Below, piece by piece: positions 37,024-47,308 of a stretch of 64,000 nucleotides of DNA; position 1 is the stretch's first letter, and each line of letters begins with the position of its first letter. The notes under the pieces were generated by a model, which was not told the DNA's origin, made no database searches, and worked only from the letters and a program-made list of their open reading frames with translations. Position numbers and translations under genes: made by a program. This DNA comes from Marinobacter daqiaonensis (GTDB lineage: Bacteria; Pseudomonadota; Gammaproteobacteria; Pseudomonadales; Oleiphilaceae): NCBI RefSeq assembly GCF_900115285.1, contig NZ_FOYW01000001.1:888655-952654 (forward strand), written 5' to 3'.

Positions 37024-37563
37024 ATGCTGAAAAACGACGAAATCGAAGCGCTGGAAGACATCCTCTTCGCGGAGCCCTGGGGGGAGGAGTCTCTGGACTT
37101 CTTCGGGCTTCACGGTCTTGTCTGTGCCAGCGTCGTCGGTCCGCGGGAACTGACTTCCCTGGAGATGTTCCGGCTCGCCACCGGCCAGGACGAGCTCAGG
37201 GACGCCGATGTGCCGGCGGTTTTCGTTCGCCTTACCGGCCAACTGGCCCAGAGCCTGGCCCACTCACTCGACATGGGACAGCCCCTGGAACTGCCCGAAC
37301 CGGAAGACGGCGATCCGATGAATGCATTGGAAAACTGGTGTGCCGGCTTCGTTGACTGCTTCCTTGAGCATGAGGATGAGTGGCTTGCCGCCGATGAGGC
37401 GGAAACCGCTGAATTGATGGTGCCCATGCTGACATTGTCAGGGCTGTTCGATGACGAGGACTTCCGCAAGGCCAGGGAAGACGACAAGCTGGCCCAGCAG
37501 ATGGCCGATGCCATTCCGGACAATGTGACCGACCTTTACCTGTTGTTCCACGCGCCGGAATAG
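37024..37563 (+). CDS. UPF0149/YgfB-like family protein
   Basis: Small acidic protein of 179 residues of the UPF0149 (YecA/YgfB) family, whose exact role is not established here. The family core is LENWCAGFVDCFLEHEDEW, with FFGLHGLVCASVVGP earlier, matching the helical YgfB fold. The start is the ATG at 37024 with no strong ribosome site in the six-base window upstream (GGAGCAGTTGA). It lies 75 bases after rne and may be transcribed from read-through; a hairpin separates them. In Pseudomonas related proteins affect envelope and transcription regulation, but I do not infer a function. Confidence 0.8.
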   Translation: MLKNDEIEALEDILFAEPWGEESLDFFGLHGLVCASVVGPRELTSLEMFRLATGQDELRDADVPAVFVRLTGQLAQSLAHSLDMGQPLELPEPEDGDPMNALENWCAGFVDCFLEHEDEWLAADEAETAELMVPMLTLSGLFDDEDFRKAREDDKLAQQMADAIPDNVTDLYLLFHAPE

Positions 37564-37579
37564 CGTCACTTGTGGAATA

Positions 37580-38461
37580 TCAGTGAGCCGGCATTACCGG
37601 CTCACGAAATTTCTGCCACACCGGGGTCAGACCTTCCGGGAGTTCCGGAATCCGGCCCAGCTCACACCAGCCGGCTCCGGGGTAGTGAAAGTCACTGCCC
37701 CGGGATGCCAGCAGGCCTTGCCGTCGGCACAACTCCGTCAGAAAACCCAGGTCGCCACTGGACTGGCCGGAGGTAACCACCTCAATCCCCTCGCCGCCAG
37801 CCGCCATGAAATCCGACACCAGTTCCCGCAGCTTCGTAGCCGTCAGGCGGTATTTCCGGGGATGCGCAACCACGGCGATGCCGCCGCTGTCATTGACCCA
37901 CCCGACCACTTCCTCGAGTTCCGGCCAGAAGGCCTTCACGTCACCGGGCTTTCCCGCGCCAAGGTATTTCTGAAAGGCCTGGGCAATGTCCCTGACCAGA
38001 CCCTCGTCCGACAGAACCCTGGCGAAATGGGGGCGACCGGGTACGTCGCCGTTGGCTGACACTGTTGCCCGGGCCAGGATATCCTCCGGGCAGCCGTTCA
38101 CGTGCTTGCGCAGTTTCTCCGCGATGACCGACGCCCTGCGCCAGCGGTTGGCCTCCTGCCCCGCCACCCGTTCGAGAAACACGGGATCGTTCAGGTCCAT
38201 ATCCAGTCCCACGATATGGATCGTGTTCTTGCGCCAGACGCAGGAGAGCTCAATACCGCTGATCAGGCTGATGCCGGCCAGCCGGGCGGCCTGCTGCGCC
38301 TCAGCGATACCCTCAAGGGTGTCATGATCGGTCAGGGCAAGGTGGGTTACGCCCTTGGCCGCCGCCCGCTCCACGAGTTCATCGGGGCGCAGGGCGCCGT
38401 CGGAAGCGGTGCTGTGGCAATGAAGGTCAATGCATTGGTGCCCTTGCTGCGGTATAGTCAC
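37580..38461 (-). CDS. rnm: PHP-domain 5'-3' exoribonuclease RNase AM family
   Basis: PHP-fold metal-dependent hydrolase of 293 residues, homologous to E. coli YciV/RNase AM and to TrpH, which trim 5' ends of rRNA and remove 3',5'-bisphosphate nucleotides. The metal-binding motifs are in order: IDLHCHSTASDG, LTDHDTLEG, GIELSC, VVAHPRKYR and GSDFHYPGAG. The start is a GTG at 38461, giving MTIPQQGHQCIDLHCHS; no ATG fits better. It is divergent from the YciI-like gene, a neighbour often seen in gammaproteobacteria. Confidence 0.9.
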   Translation of the reverse strand: MTIPQQGHQCIDLHCHSTASDGALRPDELVERAAAKGVTHLALTDHDTLEGIAEAQQAARLAGISLISGIELSCVWRKNTIHIVGLDMDLNDPVFLERVAGQEANRWRRASVIAEKLRKHVNGCPEDILARATVSANGDVPGRPHFARVLSDEGLVRDIAQAFQKYLGAGKPGDVKAFWPELEEVVGWVNDSGGIAVVAHPRKYRLTATKLRELVSDFMAAGGEGIEVVTSGQSSGDLGFLTELCRRQGLLASRGSDFHYPGAGWCELGRIPELPEGLTPVWQKFREPVMPAH

Positions 38462-38519
38462 GAATTACCCTGTTTTATGAATAGCACCAGCAGTTTATCA
38501 CGACCCCGGGAGGTTCCTC

Positions 38520-38819
38520 ATGTATTACGCCATTATGAGCGAAGACGTCACCAACAGCCTGCCCCTGCGCAAGGAGGCAAGACCGGACCACATCCAGCGC
38601 CTGGAGCAGCTCAAGAATGAAGGTCGGCTACTGGTCGCCGGTCCCCATCCCGCCCTCGATACACCGGAACCGGGTGACGCCGGCTTTACCGGCAGTCTCG
38701 TTATCGCCGAGTTCGACTCCCTGGAGGACGCCCGGCAGTGGGCCGATGCCGATCCTTATGTGGCGGCCGGTGTCTACCAACGGGTTACGGTCAAGCCCTT
38801 CAAGGCGGTTCTGCCCTGA
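38520..38819 (+). CDS. YciI-like protein
   Basis: Small alpha/beta dimeric protein of 99 residues, similar to E. coli YciI. The family pattern is seen in [24 protein letters not shown] and [20 protein letters not shown], the latter with the DP-Y-AGV motif. The likely catalytic His/Asp pair lies in RPDH at the N-terminal region. A strong GGGAGG site lies six bases upstream of the ATG at 38520. The stop codon is inside a hairpin (38804-38830). It is divergent from rnm. The biological role is unknown. Confidence 0.85.
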   Translation: MYYAIMSEDVTNSLPLRKEARPDHIQRLEQLKNEGRLLVAGPHPALDTPEPGDAGFTGSLVIAEFDSLEDARQWADADPYVAAGVYQRVTVKPFKAVLP

Positions 38820-38830
38820 GCAGAACCGCC
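38804..38830 (+). terminator. Hairpin at the end of the YciI-like gene
   Basis: GGCGGTTCTG and CAGAACCGCC form a ten-pair stem with a seven-base loop that contains the stop codon. It has no long T tract. Confidence 0.6.
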
Positions 38831-38953
38831 GGTTTCCGACAAAATGAGCGCATTGTAATTACAGGCCACTTGATCAAATGCTCACATATGACAAAATTTC
38901 AGGCTGATCCTTCCCGTAAACCCGTTTCGCAACTCCCAGGAATCAACGCCGTG

Positions 38954-39661
38954 ATGGCCAGTGCCGTAACCCTTAACGGATTCTACCGAATAACCCGCCA
39001 CCTGCTTCTCCCGCTGCTCCTGCTGATGATGGCGGCAGGCGTTGCAGAGGCACGTACCGTTTATATCGACGATACCCTCTACGCACCGGTCCGCAGTGGA
39101 CAGGGCACCCAGTTCCGCATACTCCATAACGGCCTGCGAAGCGGCACCCCGGTGGAGTTACTGGAGCGTTCCGAAGAATCCGGGTATAGCCGTATCCGTA
39201 CACCCGCCGGGATAGAGGGCTGGATTCCTTCCCGGTATCTGACCAACCAGCCTATCGCCGCGGACCGGCTGGAAGCGGCAAAAAAGGAACTGGAAGAGAC
39301 CCGCTCCCGTCTCGTGGAACTTCAGTCCCGGATGACAGAGGTCGCGGGTGAGCGCGACCAGCTGTCCAGCCGGGAGCAGCGCCTGGAGCAGAAGGTTGAG
39401 GAACTGAGCAGGGAACTGGAGCAGATCCGATCAGTGTCCGCCAATGCCCTGAACCTTGATCGCCGGAACCGTGAACTTCAAGAGAGCAATCAGAAGCTCA
39501 GGAACGAGGTTGAGGTTCTGACAGCGGAGGTGGAACGGCTGGAAGGAAAGAAGGAATCCGACTTCATGCTTCTGGGGGCAGGCCTGCTGATTCTCGGCAT
39601 GTTCCTGGCCGTGATCCTTCCCTTGCTGAAACCCACGAAAAAGAACGATACCTGGGCCTGA
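38954..39661 (+). CDS. SH3-domain and coiled-coil anchored protein (YgiM-like)
   Basis: Membrane-anchored periplasmic protein of 235 residues, matching the TIGR04211 'SH3 and anchor' family (E. coli YgiM). It has an N-terminal signal peptide (LLLPLLLLMMAAGVAEA), a bacterial SH3 domain (DTLYAPVRSGQGTQFRILHNGLRSG...GWIPSRYL), a long charged coiled coil (about residues 100-200) and a C-terminal transmembrane helix (FMLLGAGLLILGMFLAVILPLL). The start is the ATG at 38954, or the GTG at 38951, nine bases from an AGGA; earlier in-frame codons lack a ribosome site. A terminator overlaps its stop. The function is unknown. Confidence 0.8.
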   Translation: MASAVTLNGFYRITRHLLLPLLLLMMAAGVAEARTVYIDDTLYAPVRSGQGTQFRILHNGLRSGTPVELLERSEESGYSRIRTPAGIEGWIPSRYLTNQPIAADRLEAAKKELEETRSRLVELQSRMTEVAGERDQLSSREQRLEQKVEELSRELEQIRSVSANALNLDRRNRELQESNQKLRNEVEVLTAEVERLEGKKESDFMLLGAGLLILGMFLAVILPLLKPTKKNDTWA

Positions 39662-39679
39662 TACCTGTCAGGCCTTTTT
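39655..39679 (+). terminator. Rho-independent terminator of SH3/anchor gene
   Basis: GGCCTGA and TCAGGCC form a seven-pair stem around TACCTG, followed by TTTTT. The stop codon TGA is inside the first arm. Confidence 0.9.
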
Positions 39680-39797
39680 CTCCGCAACCAGATCGGTCGT
39701 GTCACGAGGCGCCCGGCAAGCCACCAGATATGGGTAGGAGTTCACTTCCCTGATACCGAATTCATGGTCTTATACGCCCGTTATGACGTCAGGTTCT

Positions 39798-39826
39798 TTG
39801 ACCCGATCACACATAACCGCTAAAAG
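39798..39826 (+). promoter_or_regulatory. Candidate promoter of the PilZ gene
   Basis: TTGACC at 39798-39803 and TAAAAG at 39821-39826 are separated by 17 bases. A leader hairpin of GAGGCTCG against CGAGTCTC follows at 39835-39859, 26 bases before the start. Confidence 0.4.
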
Positions 39827-39885
39827 GACTTAGAGAGGCTCGCTTATTACCCGAGTCTCGCAAACGACAATTGGAAGGGGTAGTC

Positions 39886-40188
39886 ATGTCAATGACCATG
39901 AGGGATTACTCGGAAAAACGGGATTTTCACCGGATGCAGGTCAATTCTGAAATCCAGATTACCGACGGTGAAGGCCGGTCATTCAGCGGAGTGTGTCGTG
40001 ACCTGAGCGGCACCGGAATGCAGCTCTACGTGGACCGCCACATTCCTGAGGGCACCGTCCTCCACACTCTGCTACCCTCGACCAGCGAGCAGTTCCCACC
40101 TTTCGAGACGGAAGTGCGGGTTCTGCGAGCGGAACCCGAAGGTGACGGCCACCTCCTTGGCGTTACCATCGAGAAGGTCAGGTACTGA
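39886..40188 (+). CDS. PilZ-domain cyclic-di-GMP receptor
   Basis: Single-domain PilZ protein of 100 residues. The cyclic-di-GMP motifs are both intact: RDFHR (RxxxR) near residue 10 and DLSGTG (DxSxxG) near residue 40. It should be a cytoplasmic adaptor that signals the second messenger to an unknown partner. I chose the ATG at 39886, with GGAAGGGG seven bases upstream; a TTG extends the frame by five residues. A good promoter and a short hairpin lie upstream, and a bidirectional terminator downstream. It is not part of the tmk-holB-pilZ cluster. Confidence 0.9.
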   Translation: MSMTMRDYSEKRDFHRMQVNSEIQITDGEGRSFSGVCRDLSGTGMQLYVDRHIPEGTVLHTLLPSTSEQFPPFETEVRVLRAEPEGDGHLLGVTIEKVRY

Positions 40189-40190
40189 CG

Positions 40191-40223
40191 AAAAAGGCCC
40201 CGGAGAATATCCGGGGCCTTTTT
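40191..40223. terminator. Bidirectional terminator between PilZ gene and rraA
   Basis: AAGGCCCCGG and CCGGGGCCTT form a ten-pair stem with a seven-base loop, flanked by A's on the left and T's on the right, so it can act in both directions. Confidence 0.92.
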
Positions 40224-40250
40224 GCTTCAGGGCTATCCAGCGGCGCCGTC

Positions 40251-40727
40251 TCAGCCCAGTTTTTCAGCTGATACGACGATGCCATTGTTATCGGCATAAA
40301 CATAGTGCCCTGGCTGGAAGGTCACACCGCCAAAGGTGACCGGCACGTTCAGATCACCGATCCCCTTCTTCTCGGTCTTGCGGGGGTGGGTTGCCAGTGC
40401 CTGGACGCCCAGGTGGGTCTGGCGAATCACGTCCACATCCCGAATGCAGCCGTAGATGATCAGCCCCGCCCAGCCGTTTTCAGAGGCCTGTTCCGCCAGC
40501 ATATCCCCCAGCAGCGCAGCGCGCCTGGAGCCACCGCCGTCCACCACCATCACACGGCCGTTTCCGGGCTGGGCCACCTGCTCCTTGACCACGGAGTTGT
40601 CCTCGAAGCACTTAACGGTGACGATCTCGCCACCGAAGGCGGTCAGGCCACCAAAATTCTGGAAGCCAGGCTCCACCACCTGCACCTCGGGATGATCGTC
40701 ACAGATATCGGGAGTTACGATGTCCAC
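40251..40727 (-). CDS. rraA: Regulator of RNase E activity A
   Basis: Trimeric protein of 158 residues that in E. coli binds and inhibits RNase E. The sequence [34 protein letters not shown] and [21 protein letters not shown] follow the RraA family closely. It may also have the family's aldolase activity, which cannot be excluded. The start is a GTG at 40727 with AAGGAG nine bases upstream. It is 36 bases downstream of ppsA on the same strand, so the two may share a transcript. The RNase E gene lies 3.3 kb away. Confidence 0.9.
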   Translation of the reverse strand: MDIVTPDICDDHPEVQVVEPGFQNFGGLTAFGGEIVTVKCFEDNSVVKEQVAQPGNGRVMVVDGGGSRRAALLGDMLAEQASENGWAGLIIYGCIRDVDVIRQTHLGVQALATHPRKTEKKGIGDLNVPVTFGGVTFQPGHYVYADNNGIVVSAEKLG

Positions 40728-40763
40728 GTTGTCAGTCTCCTTCTTTACCGGCGCAGCACCGGT

Positions 40764-43136
40764 TCAGTCAATGGATTCGTCGGCCAGGAAGAACCAGGTG
40801 TCGAGCACGGAGTCAGGGTTCAGGGATACGGTATCGATGCCCTCATCCATCAGCCACTTGGCCAGATCCGGGTGATCGGACGGACCCTGACCGCAGATGC
40901 CAATGTATTTGTCCGCCCTCTTGCAGGCCTGAATGGCATTGGACAGCAGGGCCTTTACCGCCTCATTGCGCTCGTCGAAGAGATGGGCAATGATGCCAGA
41001 GTCGCGATCCAGGCCCAGGGTGAGCTGAGTCAGGTCGTTGGAGCCGATGGAGAAGCCGTCAAAATGTTCCAGGAACTGGTCCGCCAGCAGAGCATTGGCC
41101 GGCAGTTCGCACATCATGATGAGCCGCAGTCCGTTATCGCCACGACGGAGGCCGTTCTCCGCCAGCAGATCCACTACCTGGCTGGCTTCGCCCACAGTCC
41201 GCACGAACGGCACCATGATCTCGACATTGGTGAAGCCCATTTCATCGCGTACCTTCTTCAGGGCACGGCATTCCAGCTCAAAGCAGTCGCGGAAGGTTTC
41301 GGAAATATACCGGGACGCGCCCCTGAAGCCGAGCATGGGGTTTTCCTCATCCGGCTCGTAAAGGGTGCCGCCAATCAGATTGGCGTACTCGTTGGACTTG
41401 AAGTCGGACAGGCGGACGATCACCTTCTTGGGATGGAAGGCGGCCGCCAGGGTGGAAATACCCTCCACCAGCTTGTCCACATAGAAGTCCACCGGGGAAG
41501 CGTAGCCGGAGAAGCGCTTTTCGACGGTCTGGCGAATGTCCCGGGGCAGACTGTCGTAGTTGAGCAGAGCCTTGGGATGAACGCCGATCATGCGATTGAT
41601 GATGAACTCCAGCCGGGCCAGGCCCACCCCTTCATTGGGCAACGCCTGGAAGTCGAAGGCCCGGTCGGGATTGCCCACGTTCATCATGATCTTGAACGGA
41701 ATGTCGGGCATGGACTCCACGGTGTTTTCCCGCAATTCGAAGTCCAGGCTGCCCTCGTATATCAGACCGGTGTCCCCCTCAGCACAGGAGACGGTTACCG
41801 CCTGGCCGTCCTTGAGGATTTCGGTGGCATCACCGCACCCAACGACGGCGGGAATACCCAGTTCACGGGCGATAATGGCGGCGTGGCAGGTTCGCCCGCC
41901 ACGATCGGTGACGATGGCGGCCGCCCGCTTCATCACCGGCTCCCAGTCCGGGTCGGTCATATCGGTGACCAGAACATCGCCCGCCTGGACCTTGTCCATG
42001 TCCTTGATGCTGTCCACCACCCGCACAGCGCCACTACCGATCTTGTGACCAATGCTACGCCCTTCGACGATAACGGTGCCCTGTTCCTTGAGCAGGTAGC
42101 GCTCCATCACATTGGCGGAGGCCCGGCTCTTGACGGTTTCCGGCCGGGCCTGAACGATGTAGATGCGGCCATCGTCACCGTCCTTCGCCCATTCAATATC
42201 CATCGGCCGCTGGTAGTGCTGCTCGATGATCATGGCCTGCTTGGCCAGCTCGGTCACTTCGGCGTCGGAGATACAGAAACGGTTGCGGTCATCCTGATCC
42301 ACCTTGACGGTGCTGACGAAATGCTCCGAGTCCTTCTCCGGTGAATAGACCATCTTGATGGCCTTGCTGCCCAGATTGCGGCGCAGCACCGCCGGGCGAC
42401 CCTCTTCCAGGGTCGGCTTGTGAACGTAGAACTCATCGGGGTTGACCGCCCCCTGGACCACCGTTTCACCAAGGCCATAGGAGGCGGTCACGAAGACCAC
42501 ATCACGGAAGCCGGATTCCGTATCCAGGGTAAACATGACGCCGCTGGCAGCCGTCTCGCTGCGAACCATCTTCTGGATCCCGGCGGACAGGGCCACCAGC
42601 TTGTGATCAAAGCCGTGGTGGACGCGATAGGAAATGGCGCGATCATTGAAAAGTGAGGCAAACACTTCCTTGACCGACGTCTTTACCTGTTCGAAGCCCA
42701 CCACATTGAGGAAGGTTTCCTGCTGGCCCGCAAAGGACGCGTCAGGGAGATCCTCTGCCGTGGCCGAGGAGCGAACCGCAACCGCCAGGTTCCGGTTGCC
42801 GTCCTGAAGATTGATGAAGGCCTGCTCCAGGTGCTTTTCCAGTTCCGCGGGGAACGGCTGCTCCAGAACCCACTGACGGATCTCGGCACCCACCCGGGCC
42901 AGCTCGTTGACATCGTTGATATCCAGGGCATCAAGCGCTTCGTCGATGCGGTCCCGCAGCCCGTCCTTGGCCAGGAACTCCCGGTAGGCATGGGCCGTGG
43001 TCGCAAAACCACCTGGTACGGACACGCCGGCATTGGCCAGATTGCTGATCATCTCACCGAGTGAGGCATTCTTGCCCCCCACCCGTTCAACATCTGACAT
43101 CCCCAGGTTCTCAAACCAGATAATGTAGTTTTCCAA
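40764..43136 (-). CDS. ppsA: Phosphoenolpyruvate synthase
   Basis: Makes PEP from pyruvate and ATP for gluconeogenesis; 790 residues. The ATP-grasp N-terminal domain has [11 protein letters not shown] and [27 protein letters not shown]; the swivelling histidine is in [19 protein letters not shown]; the PEP/pyruvate barrel ends with CGQGPSD. No ATG is near the start; I chose the TTG at 43136, which gives [15 protein letters not shown] and is seven bases after GGGAG. An upstream in-frame TTG at 43172 would add 12 residues without a ribosome site. The regulator ppsR is divergent across 191 bases, the standard arrangement. Confidence 0.95.
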   Translation of the reverse strand: MENYIIWFENLGMSDVERVGGKNASLGEMISNLANAGVSVPGGFATTAHAYREFLAKDGLRDRIDEALDALDINDVNELARVGAEIRQWVLEQPFPAELEKHLEQAFINLQDGNRNLAVAVRSSATAEDLPDASFAGQQETFLNVVGFEQVKTSVKEVFASLFNDRAISYRVHHGFDHKLVALSAGIQKMVRSETAASGVMFTLDTESGFRDVVFVTASYGLGETVVQGAVNPDEFYVHKPTLEEGRPAVLRRNLGSKAIKMVYSPEKDSEHFVSTVKVDQDDRNRFCISDAEVTELAKQAMIIEQHYQRPMDIEWAKDGDDGRIYIVQARPETVKSRASANVMERYLLKEQGTVIVEGRSIGHKIGSGAVRVVDSIKDMDKVQAGDVLVTDMTDPDWEPVMKRAAAIVTDRGGRTCHAAIIARELGIPAVVGCGDATEILKDGQAVTVSCAEGDTGLIYEGSLDFELRENTVESMPDIPFKIMMNVGNPDRAFDFQALPNEGVGLARLEFIINRMIGVHPKALLNYDSLPRDIRQTVEKRFSGYASPVDFYVDKLVEGISTLAAAFHPKKVIVRLSDFKSNEYANLIGGTLYEPDEENPMLGFRGASRYISETFRDCFELECRALKKVRDEMGFTNVEIMVPFVRTVGEASQVVDLLAENGLRRGDNGLRLIMMCELPANALLADQFLEHFDGFSIGSNDLTQLTLGLDRDSGIIAHLFDERNEAVKALLSNAIQACKRADKYIGICGQGPSDHPDLAKWLMDEGIDTVSLNPDSVLDTWFFLADESID

Positions 43137-43327
43137 AGCGCGTCTCCCTTGGTTCAGTCGAGCAAACAGCAAAGAATAGAGGAGCGCTCAAACCCTGTAA
43201 ATGGGAACCCGTACGAACGGAAAAGGCTGCACGGAATGGCCCAGGGAATGATAAGGTTGCCCCTGACTCTCGAATTTGGCGTGTATCATACTGTAACCTG
43301 TGAGAATTACCTAGGGAACCTCTGCTC

Positions 43328-44143
43328 ATGAAACGCACTGTCTTCTTCATTTCCGATGGCACGGGCCTCACCGCAGAGGCCCTCGGCAACAGCCTGCTGG
43401 CTCAGTTCGAGAAAGTGGAATTCGAGCGCGTGACCGTGCCCTACATTGACGATGTGGAGAAAGCCGAAGAGCTGGTTCAGAGGATCAATACCGCAGCCCG
43501 GGACAATGGTGGGCGGCCACTGGTCTTCGACACCATCGTGAAAGCGGATATCCGCAAGGTCATCAGCAAGGCGGATGGCTTCATGGTGGACATTTTCGGT
43601 ACCTTCCTGGATCCACTGGAGCAGGAGCTGCAGGCCTCATCCTCATACACCGTGGGTCGCTCCCACTCGATCAGCAACGAGAGCAACTACGAGAAGCGGA
43701 TCCATGCGGTCAACTTCGCTCTCGACAACGACGACGGTGCCCGCACACGGCATTACGACGAGGCGGACCTGATCCTGGTGGGAGCCTCGCGCAGCGGCAA
43801 GACGCCGACCTGCCTCTACCTTGCGCTGCAGTATGGTGTGAAAGCTGCCAACTACCCCATTACCGACGACGACCTGGACGATCAGCAGCTGCCGGAAGTC
43901 CTGCGCCCTCACCGGGACAAGATCTTCGGACTGACCATCGAACCGGAGCGTCTGGCGGTGATTCGCAACGAGCGGCGGCCGAACTCCCGCTACGCCTCCA
44001 TGAAGCAGTGCATGCACGAAGTGGAGGAAATCGAGACCATGTACCGGCGCGAGCGCATTCCCTTCATGAACACCACGGCCTATTCGGTGGAGGAAATCTC
44101 CACCCGGATCATGGTTACCACCGGCCTCAAGCGACTGCGCTGA
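43328..44143 (+). CDS. ppsR: PEP synthase regulatory protein (kinase/pyrophosphorylase)
   Basis: Bifunctional ADP-dependent kinase and phosphate-dependent phosphorylase that inactivates and reactivates PEP synthase by threonine phosphorylation; DUF299 family, 271 residues. It begins [20 protein letters not shown] and carries the P-loop-like [16 protein letters not shown] and YPITDDDLD motif. The start is the ATG at 43328. Divergent from ppsA, its target, as in most gammaproteobacteria. Confidence 0.95.
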   Translation: MKRTVFFISDGTGLTAEALGNSLLAQFEKVEFERVTVPYIDDVEKAEELVQRINTAARDNGGRPLVFDTIVKADIRKVISKADGFMVDIFGTFLDPLEQELQASSSYTVGRSHSISNESNYEKRIHAVNFALDNDDGARTRHYDEADLILVGASRSGKTPTCLYLALQYGVKAANYPITDDDLDDQQLPEVLRPHRDKIFGLTIEPERLAVIRNERRPNSRYASMKQCMHEVEEIETMYRRERIPFMNTTAYSVEEISTRIMVTTGLKRLR

Positions 44144-44171
44144 CGTTTCCTTGAGGCCGGCGGCAGCCGGC

Positions 44172-47096
44172 TTACAGCTCCCGTATCTCCAGCCCCAGCT
44201 GTTCGGCATCCGCGCGGTTCTCGTGGCTGGTGACAACCGCCGTGCTGGCCCGCTCCGGCCGCAGCCAGTTATCGGCAACCCGCTTCAGATCCTCCACCGT
44301 GACCCCCAGTACCCGCTCGCGGAAGCGGGCCTGCTGCTCCGGTGTCCTCCCGAACAGGCGGCTATGGAACGCGTGCCGTGCCTCGCCGGCCGGGGAGCGC
44401 GGCTTGTCAAGCTGGCTGATCACGCCAAGTACCGCTTCTTCCAGCTCCTGCTGGCCATGGTCGTTATCCTTCAGCCAGGCCAGGGACGCATCAAAGTCTT
44501 TCAGGGTCTCGGCAAGGCGCGGGTCCCGGTAGGAGAAGAAGCGGAAGCTGCCGTTGACGCTGTCCTGGCTGGCGCCACCGCCGTAGGCACCGCCCTTCTC
44601 CCGGATCGCACGGTGGAGGAAACCGTTTCTCAGGAAACCACCCAGCACGGTCAGCGCCGCGGCATCCGGATGGTCCGGCGCCACCGTCGGATAGGCCCGG
44701 GCACAGAAGTTCACCTGGGTGGATGTGAGCCAGGCCTCCCGGGTGTCATAGCTTACAGGCTCAACCCGCCACTGATCTCCGGCCGCGCCGGGGGCATCAG
44801 ACCACAGGGACTGAACGCTCTGGGCCATGGCCTCGAGGTGCTCCTCCTCGGCCACCAGCAGGAACTGCCGTTTCTGATCACGGAACCGCCGGTGGAGGCT
44901 CGCCAGGTTCTCACACAGCCTGTCCAGGCTGGCGGGATCCTCAAGGGAGTCGTCCAGGGCCTTGGTGCCCCTGATGCCGGCAAGGCCGGCAAGCCGGAAC
45001 GACAGCCATCCTCCCGGGCTGTGGCCCTGGGACGCGGCGCCCATGGCCAGGCCATGGCCACTGCCGGTCACGGACTGCTCCCGGCGGGACCGGACCTGGG
45101 CCACCAGCTCGCGGATACGGCTGGTTTCATCAAAACGCGCATGATCGAACACATCCCTCAACAGCTGGGACAGGGCAGCCCGGTTACGGGCGAGCGCCTT
45201 GCCGCTGAGGATCAGGTAGCCGTCCAGGCTCTGGACATCGTCCACGGCACCACGTGCGGAAATGCTGGCTCCGATTCCGCCACTGCAGGCGGAGATGCGA
45301 TCCTGCATTTGCAGGTAGTCCAGTTCACCACATCCCACCTCGGTCAGAAGCGTGGTGTAGAGGGGTAGCAGCAGCAGCTCATCTTCCGTCATGGAGGGCA
45401 GGCTCAACACGGTCTGCTCGTATACCAGGCCGTTGGTACCCTGGTTGTAGAGTGTCGCCGGGAATGAATCCAGCGTCCGACCCTCCGGAACATGAATCTT
45501 CAGGGGAACGTCGCTCAGGTCCACCTTCGGCAGAATGGAGTCGTCGTCCTTCTGCAATTGCCGTGCTTCCAGTGCCTGGGCCCGCTTGACGATCTGCTGG
45601 GCTTCCCCATCGGAGAGCTCGGCCTTGCGGCGGGCGAGGGCTTCACGGATGGCCTCCTGGCGACGGTTTTCCAGCTGGTCATCCGGACGCAGGGTGAGAG
45701 TCACCCGGTGGGGGTTCTCGATGAGCAGCCTGCGAATCAGGCCAGGGACATAGTCGGGGTCCCGGATTTTCTCCCTCATGATTTCCAGTACCGGCTCCAG
45801 GTCCAGCAACTCCACCGGATCACCGCCGTGGACCATGGGCGAAATGGCGGTCATGATCAACTGCAGACCATAGGGGAAGCTGTCACCGGCAATCTCCCGC
45901 TGATGCAACTCCAGCTGGTGGAGAATCGCCTCCAGCCGGTCCTGGGGAATGCCCTCCTCCACCACCTGCTGAAGAACACCCTCGATCAGCGCTTCCAGGT
46001 CGCCGCGACGTTCCGGCTCCGTGCCCTCAACCCCGCAGACAAAGGTCATTTCCCGGTTGGAGTCCTCCAGCCCGCACATGGGGGACGGCGCGGATGCAAT
46101 GTCAGTGGTTTCCAGTGCCCGCATGAGCGGCGAGGCGCTATTTTCAAGGAGGACGCTGGCCACCAGCTGACCCTCCAGGTTCTGCTGCAGGTCAAAGCTG
46201 TGACCGAGCAGCCACCCCATGACAATGTGAGTCTTCTTCTCCGTGGGCTCGCCGGCACTGACGGCGTAACCCTGTTCAACCCGTACCGGGGAGAACAGCC
46301 GCTTTTCATCCTTCACCGGCAGGTCCACTTCCAGGGCGTCGAAGCGGGACAGGGCCAGCTCATCGAAACGCTGATGATGTTCCCGGGCGGGAATATCGCC
46401 GTAGGTGCAGAAGATCGCGTTGCTGGGATGGTAGTGATGGCGATAGAACGACACCAGATCGTCATAACCCAGGTCAACGATGTGATCCGGCTCACCGCCG
46501 CTGTTGTAATGGTAAGTGGTGGTCGGGAACAGATGGCTGGAGAGGTTCTGCCAGAGCTGGGACGTGGCGGCGCTCATGGCCCCTTTCATCTCGTTGTAGA
46601 CCACACCCCGATAGACCAGGGGGGTGGCGGGATCGTCGGGGGTCTCGAATTCCAGTCGATGACCTTCCTGGGCAAAATCCAGCGGATCCAGTTTCGAGAA
46701 GAAGACCGAATCCAGATACACACTCAACAGGTTGTCGAAATCCTTACGGTTTTTGCTGGCGAACGGGTAGGCCGTCCAGTCACTGCTGGTGAAGGCATTC
46801 ATGAAGGTATTGAGCGAGCGGCGGATCATCATGAAGAACGGGTCCCGGACGGGATACCGCTCGCTGCCACACAGGGCGGTATGCTCCAGGATATGGGCGA
46901 CGCCGGTTGAATCCATGGGAAAGGTGCGCAGGGCAACGAAAAACACGTTCTCGTCGTTGTCCGCCGCCATATGCAGATGACGGGCACCGGTCTTTCGATG
47001 GACGTACTCCTCCATAGTGAGGTTCAGGGCGGCAATGGGATGACTCCTCACCTTCTCGAATGCCGGATGTACGTTCAACGCATTTTTTTCAGTCAT
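44172..47096 (-). CDS. M16 family metalloprotease, presequence-protease type
   Basis: Zinc metalloprotease of 974 residues belonging to the M16C (PreP/insulinase) group. The inverted zinc motif HILEH lies near residue 69-73, with the downstream glutamate in VVYNEMKGAMS. The four-domain layout is full length, with a C-terminal half that has lost the motif, as expected. It has no signal peptide and probably degrades short peptides in the cytoplasm, although the family includes organelle proteases. It is convergent with ppsR: only 28 bases separate the stops, in a short GCCGGC/GCCGGC hairpin. Confidence 0.93.
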   Translation of the reverse strand: MTEKNALNVHPAFEKVRSHPIAALNLTMEEYVHRKTGARHLHMAADNDENVFFVALRTFPMDSTGVAHILEHTALCGSERYPVRDPFFMMIRRSLNTFMNAFTSSDWTAYPFASKNRKDFDNLLSVYLDSVFFSKLDPLDFAQEGHRLEFETPDDPATPLVYRGVVYNEMKGAMSAATSQLWQNLSSHLFPTTTYHYNSGGEPDHIVDLGYDDLVSFYRHHYHPSNAIFCTYGDIPAREHHQRFDELALSRFDALEVDLPVKDEKRLFSPVRVEQGYAVSAGEPTEKKTHIVMGWLLGHSFDLQQNLEGQLVASVLLENSASPLMRALETTDIASAPSPMCGLEDSNREMTFVCGVEGTEPERRGDLEALIEGVLQQVVEEGIPQDRLEAILHQLELHQREIAGDSFPYGLQLIMTAISPMVHGGDPVELLDLEPVLEIMREKIRDPDYVPGLIRRLLIENPHRVTLTLRPDDQLENRRQEAIREALARRKAELSDGEAQQIVKRAQALEARQLQKDDDSILPKVDLSDVPLKIHVPEGRTLDSFPATLYNQGTNGLVYEQTVLSLPSMTEDELLLLPLYTTLLTEVGCGELDYLQMQDRISACSGGIGASISARGAVDDVQSLDGYLILSGKALARNRAALSQLLRDVFDHARFDETSRIRELVAQVRSRREQSVTGSGHGLAMGAASQGHSPGGWLSFRLAGLAGIRGTKALDDSLEDPASLDRLCENLASLHRRFRDQKRQFLLVAEEEHLEAMAQSVQSLWSDAPGAAGDQWRVEPVSYDTREAWLTSTQVNFCARAYPTVAPDHPDAAALTVLGGFLRNGFLHRAIREKGGAYGGGASQDSVNGSFRFFSYRDPRLAETLKDFDASLAWLKDNDHGQQELEEAVLGVISQLDKPRSPAGEARHAFHSRLFGRTPEQQARFRERVLGVTVEDLKRVADNWLRPERASTAVVTSHENRADAEQLGLEIREL

Positions 47097-47308
47097 TCAC
47101 TCGTCCTGTCTGGCAAAATAGTTTTATGGAGCCTATCACGGTATGCTCGGGAAACCGGCAGCCCGGCGGCTGACAATAGCGTTACCGCCGTGTCACCGGT
47201 TGTGACGGAAAGCGACTATCGGCCGTGTGTATTCCTCTATGATGGAGGCGGGCCGGCCAATTGAAAAGCCCTGTCCGGCGAAGTCGCAGATTGAGGAACC
47301 CCGAGACC

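Noticed and set aside
39798-39885. Cyclic-di-GMP riboswitch before the PilZ gene
   Set aside because: The leader is only about 60 bases with one simple hairpin, too short for that aptamer, and its conserved core is not visible.
40305-42344. 679-residue open frame on the plus strand
   Set aside because: It is antisense to ppsA and rraA; both of those match known families over their full length.
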